Positions 56,804-64,000 of a DNA stretch of 64,000 nucleotides are shown here, piece by piece. The position numbers and the translations under genes were made by a program. The notes below the pieces were generated by a model. The model saw only the letters and a program-made list of their open reading frames with translations. It did no database searches and was not told the DNA's origin. Each line of letters opens with the position of its first letter. Position 1 is the stretch's first letter. Source of the DNA: Pseudobutyrivibrio ruminis HUN009 (GTDB taxonomy: Bacteria; Bacillota; Clostridia; Lachnospirales; Lachnospiraceae). Location: the NCBI RefSeq assembly GCF_000703005.1, contig NZ_JNLH01000001.1:151501-215500 (forward strand). The letters are read 5' to 3'.

Positions 56804-57815
56804 CTCCAGTCACCTCCTCAATTTCAAGGCCTCTTTCCTTAAGATAAATAATGATATCCTCCTGAAGCTGTTCATCCTCTGGAAGTCCAAGAATCATTTC
56901 GCCCTTTGCAAAACCGCCAACATTCTTTGTGTCTGCACGAAGAATGTTAACTGCAGTCTGGAATTTTAATACCATGTTTGCAATAACAGGCTCGAAAGAA
57001 GAATTCTCTGTAAATACAATACGAATCTTTCTTTCGCCATTGAGAGTCTCTACTGTGCCACCAGACTTTTCGCTATCACCACGAAGGATAAGCTCTCTAG
57101 CCGCACTAGACTTTGGATGATTAAATACATCCTCTACTAATCCATTCTCTACTACCTGGCCCTTTTCAATGATTGCAACCTTGTTACAGATTTCAGATAC
57201 AACTGACATCTGGTGAGTGATTACAACGATTGTAATACCATACTTTTTATTGATATCTCTAAGCAACTCTAAAATAGAAGCTGTTGTCTGTGGATCGAGG
57301 GCTGATGTTGCCTCATCACAGAGAAGAATTCTAGGATTGTTTGCAAGAGCTCTAGCGATAGCCACACGCTGACGCTGACCACCTGAAAGCTGAGCTGGAT
57401 ATGCTTTTGCCTTGTCGGCAAGGCCTACTACTTCAAGTAATTCCTTTGCTCTTTTTCTGGCATCTGCTTTTGAAACCTTCTGCAAACGAAGTGGGAAACA
57501 GATGTTATCCAAAACATTTTTCTGCATAAGAAGATTGAAGCTTTGGAAAATCATAGCAATCTGGCTACGCTCAGCTCTAAGCTCAGCCTCTGAAAGCGCA
57601 CCAAGATTTTTATCTCCAATCCAAACCTCTCCGCTTGTTGGTCTCTCTAAAAAGTTAAAGCATCTTACAAGGGTACTTTTACCTGCGCCTGACATACCGA
57701 TGATTCCATAGATATCACCTGTTTCAATTGTAAGATTAATGTCTTTTAACGCATCGACCTTTGTCTCTGACTGATCGAAGGTTTTCGATAGGTTTTTTAC
57801 AACAATTTCGTTCAT
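56796..57815 (-). CDS. metN: Methionine ABC transporter ATP-binding protein
   Basis: The roughly 339-residue product has Walker A GMSGAGKSTL, Q-loop MIFQSFNLL, ABC signature QLSGGQRQRVAIARAL, Walker B ILLCDEATSALDP and the H-loop VITHQM. The C-terminal NIL/ACT-like domain (KIRIVFTENSSFEPVIANMV) senses methionine and inhibits transport. The ATG at 57815 follows AAAGGAA; a longer frame to 57866 runs into the terminator hairpin and is rejected. Confidence 0.96.
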   Translation of the reverse strand: MNEIVVKNLSKTFDQSETKVDALKDINLTIETGDIYGIIGMSGAGKSTLVRCFNFLERPTSGEVWIGDKNLGALSEAELRAERSQIAMIFQSFNLLMQKNVLDNICFPLRLQKVSKADARKRAKELLEVVGLADKAKAYPAQLSGGQRQRVAIARALANNPRILLCDEATSALDPQTTASILELLRDINKKYGITIVVITHQMSVVSEICNKVAIIEKGQVVENGLVEDVFNHPKSSAARELILRGDSEKSGGTVETLNGERKIRIVFTENSSFEPVIANMVLKFQTAVNILRADTKNVGGFAKGEMILGLPEDEQLQEDIIIYLKERGLEIEEVTGDV

Positions 57816-57835
57816 ATTTTTTCCTTTATTTTTAG

Positions 57836-57876
57836 TAATCAAAAGTAAAAACAAGTGTAGTAACACTACACTTGTT
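57836..57876 (-). terminator. Intercistronic terminator, metQ-metN
   Basis: AACAAGTGTAGT (57850-57861) and ACTACACTTGTT (57865-57876) form a perfect 12-bp stem with a 3-nt loop; the minus strand continues TTTTACTTTTG. It should lower metNI expression relative to metQ, as usual for binding-protein genes. Confidence 0.8.
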
Positions 57877-57915
57877 TAGATTAACCTTTGTCTTTATATT
57901 GGTCAAGTATATGAC

Positions 57916-58794
57916 TTATTTTTCGTAGAATACTACTGCTCCATCATATGTATCCTCGATGAATTTCTTGATTTCATCAGACTTAAGCACTGATACAAGA
58001 GCCTGAATCTTTTCATCATTCTCATGTCCTTCGTATACAGCGATGATGTTTACATATGTCTCAGCTGCAACTGAATCTGAAGCCTCATATGCGATTGAAT
58101 CCTTAGCAACTGAGTAGCCTGCCTCAAGTGCATAGTTACCATTAAGAACTACATAAGCAACCTCACCAACTACACGTGCTACCTGAGCAGCCTCAAGCTC
58201 CTGGAATTCAAGGTTGTATGGGTTCTCTGTGATATCGTTAACTGTTGCCTCAAGACCAACGCCATCCTTTAATGTAAGAAGACCATTGTCCTGAAGAAGT
58301 AAAAGTGCTCTAGCTTCGTTTGTTGTGTCGTTTGGAATTGCAACAACATCACCATCTTCTACATCATCAAGTGATGACTTTGTGCCAGGGTAAATTCCGA
58401 ATGGCTCATAGTGAATATCACCAGCATCTACAAGATGTGTTCCGTGCTCCTCGTTGAAGCTATCAAGATAAGGTACATGCTGGAAGTAGTTTGCATCAAA
58501 ATCCCCTGACTCTACAACCTCGTTTGGCTGTACATAATCGTCAAATACTGTAACCTGTAAATCATATCCCTGCTCTGCAAGTAATGGCTTTGCAGCTTCA
58601 AGAATCTCTGCATGTGGTGTAGCTGATGCTGCAACTGTGATTGGCTCTAAATCCTCTGTAGCCTCTGTGCTTTCTGTTGTCTCCTCTGATGATGTGTCTG
58701 CTGCATCTGAACTTCCACAACCTACAAGTGCCCCAGCCAATACAACACCTGCTAATGATACGCTAGTAATCTTCTTTAATAAGTTGTTTTTCAT
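57916..58794 (-). CDS. metQ: Methionine-binding lipoprotein
   Basis: The roughly 292-residue product has a lipoprotein signal ending ALVGCGSSD and the NlpA/MetQ domain: TVAASATPHAEILEAAKPLLAEQGYDLQVTVFDDYVQPN, DANYFQHVPYLDSFN, VAIPNDTTNEARALLLL. The ATG at 58794 follows GGAGGAG. The 58795-59028 spacer has a TTGAAG-N17-TAAAGT promoter-like pair and a CTGGTTA/TAGCCAG hairpin, but no SAM riboswitch or T-box was recognised. Confidence 0.95.
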   Translation of the reverse strand: MKNNLLKKITSVSLAGVVLAGALVGCGSSDAADTSSEETTESTEATEDLEPITVAASATPHAEILEAAKPLLAEQGYDLQVTVFDDYVQPNEVVESGDFDANYFQHVPYLDSFNEEHGTHLVDAGDIHYEPFGIYPGTKSSLDDVEDGDVVAIPNDTTNEARALLLLQDNGLLTLKDGVGLEATVNDITENPYNLEFQELEAAQVARVVGEVAYVVLNGNYALEAGYSVAKDSIAYEASDSVAAETYVNIIAVYEGHENDEKIQALVSVLKSDEIKKFIEDTYDGAVVFYEK

Positions 58795-59028
58795 ATTTGT
58801 CTCCTCCTTCAAGCCCATTATTTATATTGGGGTTTTGTTTCGTATTTGTTTATGAATGAGACTTTAACACACCACAAACTCTACTTCAATACTGTTCATT
58901 ATACCTAGATTTAATAGCTGGCTATCAATTTTATTTATAACCAGCATTTTCTTCTTCCAATGCTTTGTTTTTAGGGGAAAATGAACTATAATTTTTTTAA
59001 CTAAATATATGTTTATAGGTAGAATGAT

Positions 59029-60264
59029 ATGAAAAAGAAAATATTTATTATTTTTATTCTAACACCTGCAATTCTATTTGTTACTACCGCTATCATCCTT
59101 GGAATATACGTTTCAAACCAATCTGATCTTGTATATTCCGAAGTTTTTGTTGAAGCCGGTACCTCAGATTGCGATGTAACAGAATTTCTAAAGGATCCAA
59201 CCACCTCCGCCAGGTTTTCAGATGATTCTGTTTTTGATCCAAATGTACCAGGTGATTATGAGCTTACTATCATATGTACGAATTCAAGAGGAAGGGAACG
59301 CTCCTTTACCTCCACCTTGCATGTGCAGGATACCACAGCGCCTACTGTTACTCTTTCAGCAGACTCTATCGATATGTACACCACAGCTGATATTCCAACA
59401 GCCGCTGATTTAGTTGAATCTGTAAACGATGCGAGCAACTGCACCATTGATTTTGCTGATACATACGACTTTACAACAGAGGGCTCATTCAATGCCACAA
59501 TAGTTGTCACAGATGCATCTGGCAATCAAACCACTGAGACAATTCCTTGCACTGTTAGAAAGGATTCCACCCCACCTGTCATTACAGGCGTAGAACCAAT
59601 TGAAATCACCCAGGGCGATACAGTTTCTTATAAAAAGAATGTAGAAGTAACCGATGATTTGGATGATAATCCAACTCTTGAAGTTGACAGTTCAGAAGTT
59701 AACGTAGATAAACGCGGCACATACAATTTGACATATATCGCCACCGATTCTGCAGGCAACACAACCACTGAAACCACAACTGTAAAAATCGTTTCAGCAA
59801 AGATTGCCGAGGCTACAGAAGAAAATGTTAATGCCATGGCTGACGAAGTTCTTGCCGAAATCATTACAGATGACATGTCACAATACGATCAAGCAAAAGC
59901 TGTTTTTGATTGGGTAGTTGACAATATTCAATATTCCGAGTCAGCCGGAATAGATGACCTCTATTCTGCTGCCTATAAAGGTCTTCACAACCGTATCGGC
60001 GATTGCACAGTCAAACAGAAAACCGCTGAAGTCATGCTCAACAGACTTGGCATTAAAAACATGGAAATCGAAAAAATACGTGATTTCCGTGGACACTACT
60101 GGCTATTAATTGACATTGGCGAAGGCTGGTATCACTTCGATCCAAACTTACAACTGGATGGCACAAGAATATTCTATTGGCATGACGCCGACCTATGGGA
60201 ATACTCAAACGCCCACAACAACACGCACAATTATGACCCTAGCAAGTATCCAACCATACAATAA
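59029..60264 (+). CDS. Surface protein with Ig-like repeats and transglutaminase-like domain
   Basis: The 411-residue product has an N-terminal membrane anchor (IFIIFILTPAILFVTTAIILGI). Three beta-sandwich repeats follow (DTTAPTVTLSADSIDM, DSTPPVITGVEPIEITQGD, GTYNLTYIATDSAGNTTTET). The C-terminal transglutaminase/papain-fold domain has Cys326 (GDCTVKQKTAEVML), His356 (FRGHYWLLIDI) and Asp371 (WYHFDPN) as triad. It may cut or cross-link surface proteins or peptides. AGGTAGAATG precedes the ATG. Confidence 0.87.
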   Translation: MKKKIFIIFILTPAILFVTTAIILGIYVSNQSDLVYSEVFVEAGTSDCDVTEFLKDPTTSARFSDDSVFDPNVPGDYELTIICTNSRGRERSFTSTLHVQDTTAPTVTLSADSIDMYTTADIPTAADLVESVNDASNCTIDFADTYDFTTEGSFNATIVVTDASGNQTTETIPCTVRKDSTPPVITGVEPIEITQGDTVSYKKNVEVTDDLDDNPTLEVDSSEVNVDKRGTYNLTYIATDSAGNTTTETTTVKIVSAKIAEATEENVNAMADEVLAEIITDDMSQYDQAKAVFDWVVDNIQYSESAGIDDLYSAAYKGLHNRIGDCTVKQKTAEVMLNRLGIKNMEIEKIRDFRGHYWLLIDIGEGWYHFDPNLQLDGTRIFYWHDADLWEYSNAHNNTHNYDPSKYPTIQ

Positions 60265-60299
60265 CAAACAATGAATTTACATAAAGGAGAACTACCAAA

Positions 60300-60827
60300 A
60301 TGAAAAACAAAATTATCGCATTTGCGTTAATCGCAACTACTGCACTTTCACTTGTTGCATGTGGAGGCTCTAGCGACACAAAAGTCATCGAATCAAGCAA
60401 CACTACATCCACTACAGAATCATCAAACAGCGGCTACGTATTTTCATACAATGGCACAACAATTCCAGTAGATGCTGATGCAGCACCTATCGTTGAAGCA
60501 CTTGGCGATGACTACACTTACTTCGAATCTCCTAGCTGTGCCTCAGACGGTATTGGCAAGAACTATAAATACAACGACTTTGAAATCCAGACATACCCTG
60601 ACGGAGACACAGACTTAATCCTCTACGTACTCCTTCGTACAGACAATGTAGCCACAGCCGAAGGCATCGACCTTTCAAGCTCTCGCGACGACATCATCGC
60701 AGCCTACGGCAATCCAACCGAAGAAGCTACCGGCTCCATGAAATACACAACCGACACAATGACTCTCGTCTTTGTATTCGACGGTGACAGCCTCGTATCC
60801 ATCGAATACGATAGCCTAAAGAATTAA
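60300..60827 (+). CDS. Small lipoprotein, unknown
   Basis: The 175-residue product has a lipoprotein signal ending ALSLVACGGSS and a Ser/Thr-rich linker. Its domain reads YVFSYNGTTIPVDADAAPIVEALGDDYTYFESPSCASDGIGKNYKYNDFEIQTYPDG and IDLSSSRDDIIAAYGNPTEE, a repeat-like fold seen in many Clostridia lipoproteins of unknown role. AAAGGAG precedes the ATG, 35 nt after the transglutaminase gene, so co-transcription is likely. Confidence 0.82.
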   Translation: MKNKIIAFALIATTALSLVACGGSSDTKVIESSNTTSTTESSNSGYVFSYNGTTIPVDADAAPIVEALGDDYTYFESPSCASDGIGKNYKYNDFEIQTYPDGDTDLILYVLLRTDNVATAEGIDLSSSRDDIIAAYGNPTEEATGSMKYTTDTMTLVFVFDGDSLVSIEYDSLKN

Positions 60828-60830
60828 AGC

Positions 60831-60866
60831 AAAAGGACACCTTTTTAACTAGGTGTCCTTTTTTCT
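60831..60866 (+). terminator. Terminator after the lipoprotein gene
   Basis: AAAAGGACACC (60831-60841) and GGTGTCCTTTT (60852-60862) form an 11-bp stem followed by TT and C. It is also suitably placed for the convergent GH3 gene. Confidence 0.88.
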
Positions 60867-60875
60867 TGGCCGAAA

Positions 60876-63281
60876 TTAGTCGAACTTCAAAATTGTATTT
60901 AATATTCGCTTTGCATTAAGCTTTAACTGCTCATGGTCGAGAGCGCCCTTTTCATCAGCGGCCATAAGTCTATCAGTGTAACCATTTCCCATTTTAAGGT
61001 CGTTGCCTGCATTTGACTCTTTGTAATGCTCGCCTCTTGTCCACCAGTCAGATGTAACCATGCCTTCAAATCCCCACTCATCACGAAGGATTCCTGTAAG
61101 CAAATCGTGACTTTCAGAAGCACGCTCACCGTTGATTGCATTGTATGCACTCATGATTGTGTATGGCTTTGCGGTCTTTACAACAATTTCAAAGGCCTTG
61201 AGATAAATCTCTCTAAGAGCTCTTTCTGAAACTCGTGAATCACTGTGTTTTCTATTTGTTTCTTTGTTGTTACATGCAAAATGCTTAACCGATGCACCAA
61301 CATTGTTGCTTTGAATACCATTTACCAAAGCTGCTGCGAGACGTCCTGCAACAATTGGGTCTTCCGAATAATACTCAAAGTTTCTTCCACAAAGTGGACT
61401 ACGATGAATGTTGATTGCAGGAGTAAGCCAAACAGCCAAGTTATTTTCTTTTAACTCCTCACCGCCTGCTTTTCCTACCTTTGCAAGAAGATGCTCATTC
61501 CAAGTGCATGCCAAAAGTGTTGAACATGGAAATGCTGTAGTGAGGATTCCTGTCTCTGGTGCAATTCTAACACCTGCTGGACCATCTGCAGTCATGGCAC
61601 TTGGCACGCCATATTCTGGAAGATTGCCAAATCCAAATGTGTTTGCCACACCTGTGTTAGGCTGTCCGCCTACCAGATTCATTAAATCTTCTAGCGAGAG
61701 CTGGTCGACAAATTCATCTAATGTAATCTTGCCTTCGGCAACTTCTGAAAGAGTATGTGCTCCCTTTTTAAATGGATTAATCAGGCAGTAGCTTTCTCTG
61801 CTTCGAACCACTGGTGTAAGACCTTCCTCTGTACCAGGCTCCATCTTTGTAATAACGCTTTCGTTGATATCCTTATGCTGTCCCTGTGGAAGTTCTTCGT
61901 ATGTACCATCTGAAAGCATTCTTTTCTTTAACTCAACTGGAGCGAGCTTGTGAGAAAGCTCCTGAATAACTTCGTCTCCCTCATTGTTCCAAACCAAATC
62001 TACCTTAGCCACATCCATTGAATTATTGCCAAGACAGAATCTGTACTCTCCCTTTTCAAGTACGTAGCTTGCATCCTTAACCTTGCCTAAATCATCAAAT
62101 GAAGACATTTGATATTTGCTAACAGATAGCGAAATAATTTGACTTTCACCTGGTGCCAGGCACTTTGTCTTTGCGAAATCCCCAAGTTCTCTAGCCGGCT
62201 TGAAAAGCTTGCCCTGTGGTGCACTGTAGTATAGCTGAACTACATTTTTGCCAGGCTTGTCTCCTGTGTTTGTAACCTTTACTGTAAAGTAGAATGTGTC
62301 ATCACAAAGAGACATTGAAACTATATTGCTTTCAAAGCTAGTGTAGCTCAATCCATATCCAAAAGGATAAATAATCTTTTTATCTGCTTCTGGAATGGTA
62401 AGAAAATATCTGTATCCTACATATATATCTTCGTTGTAATTTACATAGTCAAAGGACTCATGAAAGCCTGCTGTAGAAGGATAATCCTCAAGCTCGCCAG
62501 CAAATGTATCTACAAGACGACCAGATGGATTTACCATACCAAGAAGAACTTTGGCTGCTGCATCGCCGCCTTCCATACCACCCTGGCCCATGTAAAGTGC
62601 TGCATTTATTCCATCTTCTTTAAGCCAACGAAGGTCTATTACTCCACCAATATTCAGTACTGCAATTACCTTTTTAAAGTTCTTTTTAACTGTAGCAACA
62701 AGCTCTTTTTCCTCCTTAGTGAGGTAGAAATCACCATCTGGGAAAATCTCTCCTGCAATCTTTGGCATGCTTGTTTCAGTCTCCCAAGGATTGTACTCAT
62801 TGTTGCATTCTACATCACTTCTGTCCCAGCCTTCGCCTGAAAAACGATTTATCAAAATCACAGCTGTATCCGTAAATGCGGTAGCCCCCTTCACTAAATC
62901 TGCTGAGACCTTTGGTTCTGCAGTCATTCCTGGCACGCGGCCATTTTCATACTGCTTTTTTAAATCATCTCTGTAGAAATTAATAAGTGGTTCATACACT
63001 GATACGCCATTAGCCTTCAAGCCATCATAAAGACTATGTACGTATTTACAATATACATCACCTGAGCCACCGCCACCTTTTACGTAATCAACACTGGCCT
63101 TTCCAAACAATGCCAATGGCTGCTCCTTTTTCAAAGGAAGAATTCCATCATTTTCCAAAAGAACCATTCCCTCTTCCGCAGCTTTTCTTGACAATGCAAT
63201 ATGCTCATCGCAGCCTGTAACTCTTCTATCTCCATATAAAGGAAGAGAAGGCTGATATAGTAATCTGGACCATTTTTGCAT
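60876..63281 (-). CDS. GH3 beta-glucosidase with inverted domain order
   Basis: The roughly 801-residue product has the usual C-terminal GH3 domain placed first (SRKAAEEGMVLLENDGILPL, GKNVVQLYYSAPQG for the Fn3-like part). The TIM-barrel catalytic domain is last: GPAGVRIAPE, SVKHFACNNKETNR, and the nucleophile Asp745 in EGMVTSDWW. The same inverted order is known from rumen Butyrivibrio and Ruminococcus enzymes. No signal peptide, so it acts inside the cell on beta-linked oligosaccharides or xylosides. The ATG at 63281 follows GGGAGG. Confidence 0.92.
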   Translation of the reverse strand: MQKWSRLLYQPSLPLYGDRRVTGCDEHIALSRKAAEEGMVLLENDGILPLKKEQPLALFGKASVDYVKGGGGSGDVYCKYVHSLYDGLKANGVSVYEPLINFYRDDLKKQYENGRVPGMTAEPKVSADLVKGATAFTDTAVILINRFSGEGWDRSDVECNNEYNPWETETSMPKIAGEIFPDGDFYLTKEEKELVATVKKNFKKVIAVLNIGGVIDLRWLKEDGINAALYMGQGGMEGGDAAAKVLLGMVNPSGRLVDTFAGELEDYPSTAGFHESFDYVNYNEDIYVGYRYFLTIPEADKKIIYPFGYGLSYTSFESNIVSMSLCDDTFYFTVKVTNTGDKPGKNVVQLYYSAPQGKLFKPARELGDFAKTKCLAPGESQIISLSVSKYQMSSFDDLGKVKDASYVLEKGEYRFCLGNNSMDVAKVDLVWNNEGDEVIQELSHKLAPVELKKRMLSDGTYEELPQGQHKDINESVITKMEPGTEEGLTPVVRSRESYCLINPFKKGAHTLSEVAEGKITLDEFVDQLSLEDLMNLVGGQPNTGVANTFGFGNLPEYGVPSAMTADGPAGVRIAPETGILTTAFPCSTLLACTWNEHLLAKVGKAGGEELKENNLAVWLTPAINIHRSPLCGRNFEYYSEDPIVAGRLAAALVNGIQSNNVGASVKHFACNNKETNRKHSDSRVSERALREIYLKAFEIVVKTAKPYTIMSAYNAINGERASESHDLLTGILRDEWGFEGMVTSDWWTRGEHYKESNAGNDLKMGNGYTDRLMAADEKGALDHEQLKLNAKRILNTILKFD

Positions 63282-63468
63282 AATATAACCTCCCAATAAT
63301 AACTATATTTACCTTCTCATATTAGACTTAAGTATTAAGTTTTTAAAGTGTTTTATTTTAATTGATTGTTACATATAAATAGAACAATTATTTCACAGTA
63401 TTTTCATTTCATGATTGTATACTCACCCTATAAACGCTCATTTATGTTCATGAAATGGAGGATGAAAT

Positions 63469-64000
63469 ATGTCCGCAACAAAAAAACAAGCTCCAAAAGC
63501 TATCAGCAAACGTTTAACACTTGTGTTTGCTCTTATGCTTGTAGTAAGTACGCTTTTAGCTGAAGGTATCGCTACTGGTTTCGGTTACAACATGATAATC
63601 GACTTGATCAATTCTTCGCTAAAAAATGAAGTTTCAGCTGATGCTGGTTTAGTTAATAGAGAGCTAAATTCTACATTCTACTATCTCAATGGTATTGCAG
63701 ATTCTGTTGAACAATTATCTTTTGCAGATGATTCAGAAATCATGAATTACCTAATTCAAACCGTTGGTCGCTACGATATGATTCCTACAGGTGCATATCT
63801 GGCATTGAATGACGGTTCATTCTTCTATCCTTCTGACCCTTCCTTTAAAATGGATGGAATCACCGAAAAACCTTGGTATATCGAAGCAATGGGCTATGAC
63901 AATTCATGGTTCTATTATTACGATAAGCCTTATTTTGATACAGTTACTGGAGAGCTTTGTGCCACAGTTATCAGACACGTAAAGATGAAAGATGGTCGTG
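63469..64000 (+). CDS. Cache-domain membrane receptor, N-terminal part (probably chemoreceptor)
   Basis: 177 codons are open to the window edge. The protein has a basic N-terminus, a first helix (LTLVFALMLVVSTLLAEGIATGF) and an extracellular dCache-like domain (NRELNSTFYYLNGIADSVEQLSFADDSEIMNYLIQ, ITEKPWYIEAM, YYDKPYFDTVTGELCATVIR). Both methyl-accepting chemotaxis proteins and GGDEF or kinase sensors use this layout; the deciding part lies outside. GGAGG precedes the ATG. Confidence 0.75.
   Translation, partial: MSATKKQAPKAISKRLTLVFALMLVVSTLLAEGIATGFGYNMIIDLINSSLKNEVSADAGLVNRELNSTFYYLNGIADSVEQLSFADDSEIMNYLIQTVGRYDMIPTGAYLALNDGSFFYPSDPSFKMDGITEKPWYIEAMGYDNSWFYYYDKPYFDTVTGELCATVIRHVKMKDGR

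Noticed and set aside
58795..59028. A SAM riboswitch or T-box upstream of metQ was looked for.
   Set aside because: No SAM-I core words or T-box sequence were found; only a possible promoter and a weak hairpin are visible.

Overview
The window (about 40% GC by eye, low-GC Gram-positive signals: AGGAGG ribosome sites, TTGACA/TATAAT promoters, lipobox lipoproteins) looks like the chromosome of a fibre-degrading, butyrate-forming Lachnospiraceae, most likely of the Butyrivibrio/Pseudobutyrivibrio group. The reasons are a thl-hbd-bcd-etfB-etfA butyrate operon without crt, a YesM/YesN-controlled arabinoxylan or xyloglucan locus (GH127, GH31, sugar ABC transporter), a GH3 enzyme with inverted domain order and a phenolic acid decarboxylase. 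The genus is an inference.

Layout. 1-603: start of a MATE exporter. 741-6309 (minus): butyrate operon, with Rex-like operators upstream of thl and two copies of a structured GC-rich repeat flanking hbd. 6691-17258 (minus): oligosaccharide locus, with solute-binding protein, two permeases, GH31, GH127 and a histidine kinase/AraC-type response regulator; one 17-bp motif sits at the same distance from two transporter promoters. 17331-22997 (minus): six close-packed genes thyA-folA-ilvB-ilvN-sleB-like-deoD. 23237-27678: small membrane protein, glmS behind a glmS self-cleaving ribozyme and a consensus promoter, then DUF4430, an ECF S-component and a YARHG lipoprotein.

27733-52371 is the accessory part. 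Two tRNA-Gly(GCC) genes (33601-33673 and 52299-52371, both minus) act as integration targets. Each has foreign DNA on its 3' side, bounded by copies of the last 20 nt of the tRNA and by paired GTACCC(C) motifs 11-12 bp apart, which look like arm-type integrase sites. Island 1 (27733-33601) holds a DUF3800 gene preceded by a compact structured RNA with its own promoter and terminator, an MBOAT/DHHW acyl-transfer pair under a probable ribbon-helix-helix repressor with three 12-bp-spaced operator repeats, a frameshifted sigma factor, an integrase remnant and a sub-1-kb mini-element with one unknown gene. Chromosomal genes padC/padR, pgeF, an ECF sigma/DUF4179 pair and a nitroreductase lie between the islands. 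The second accessory block (39019-52371) has a PD-(D/E)XK (DUF1016) gene with palindromes inside the reading frame, an unknown gene/XRE pair sharing an operator, a candidate type I toxin-antitoxin, a five-gene membrane/zinc-ribbon operon behind an XRE regulator, and a mobilisation-replication-integration module (MobV relaxase, CHC2 primase, SF3 helicase, iteron-like origin, tyrosine integrase).

52507-64000 is ordinary chromosome: a papain-fold-like protein, DNA polymerase IV, a redox operon (ferredoxin, membrane Fe-S protein, C_GCAxxG_C_C protein) opposite an HxlR regulator, the MetQNI importer, a surface transglutaminase-like protein, a lipoprotein, the GH3 enzyme and the start of a chemoreceptor-like gene. 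No CRISPR array or intact transposase was seen.
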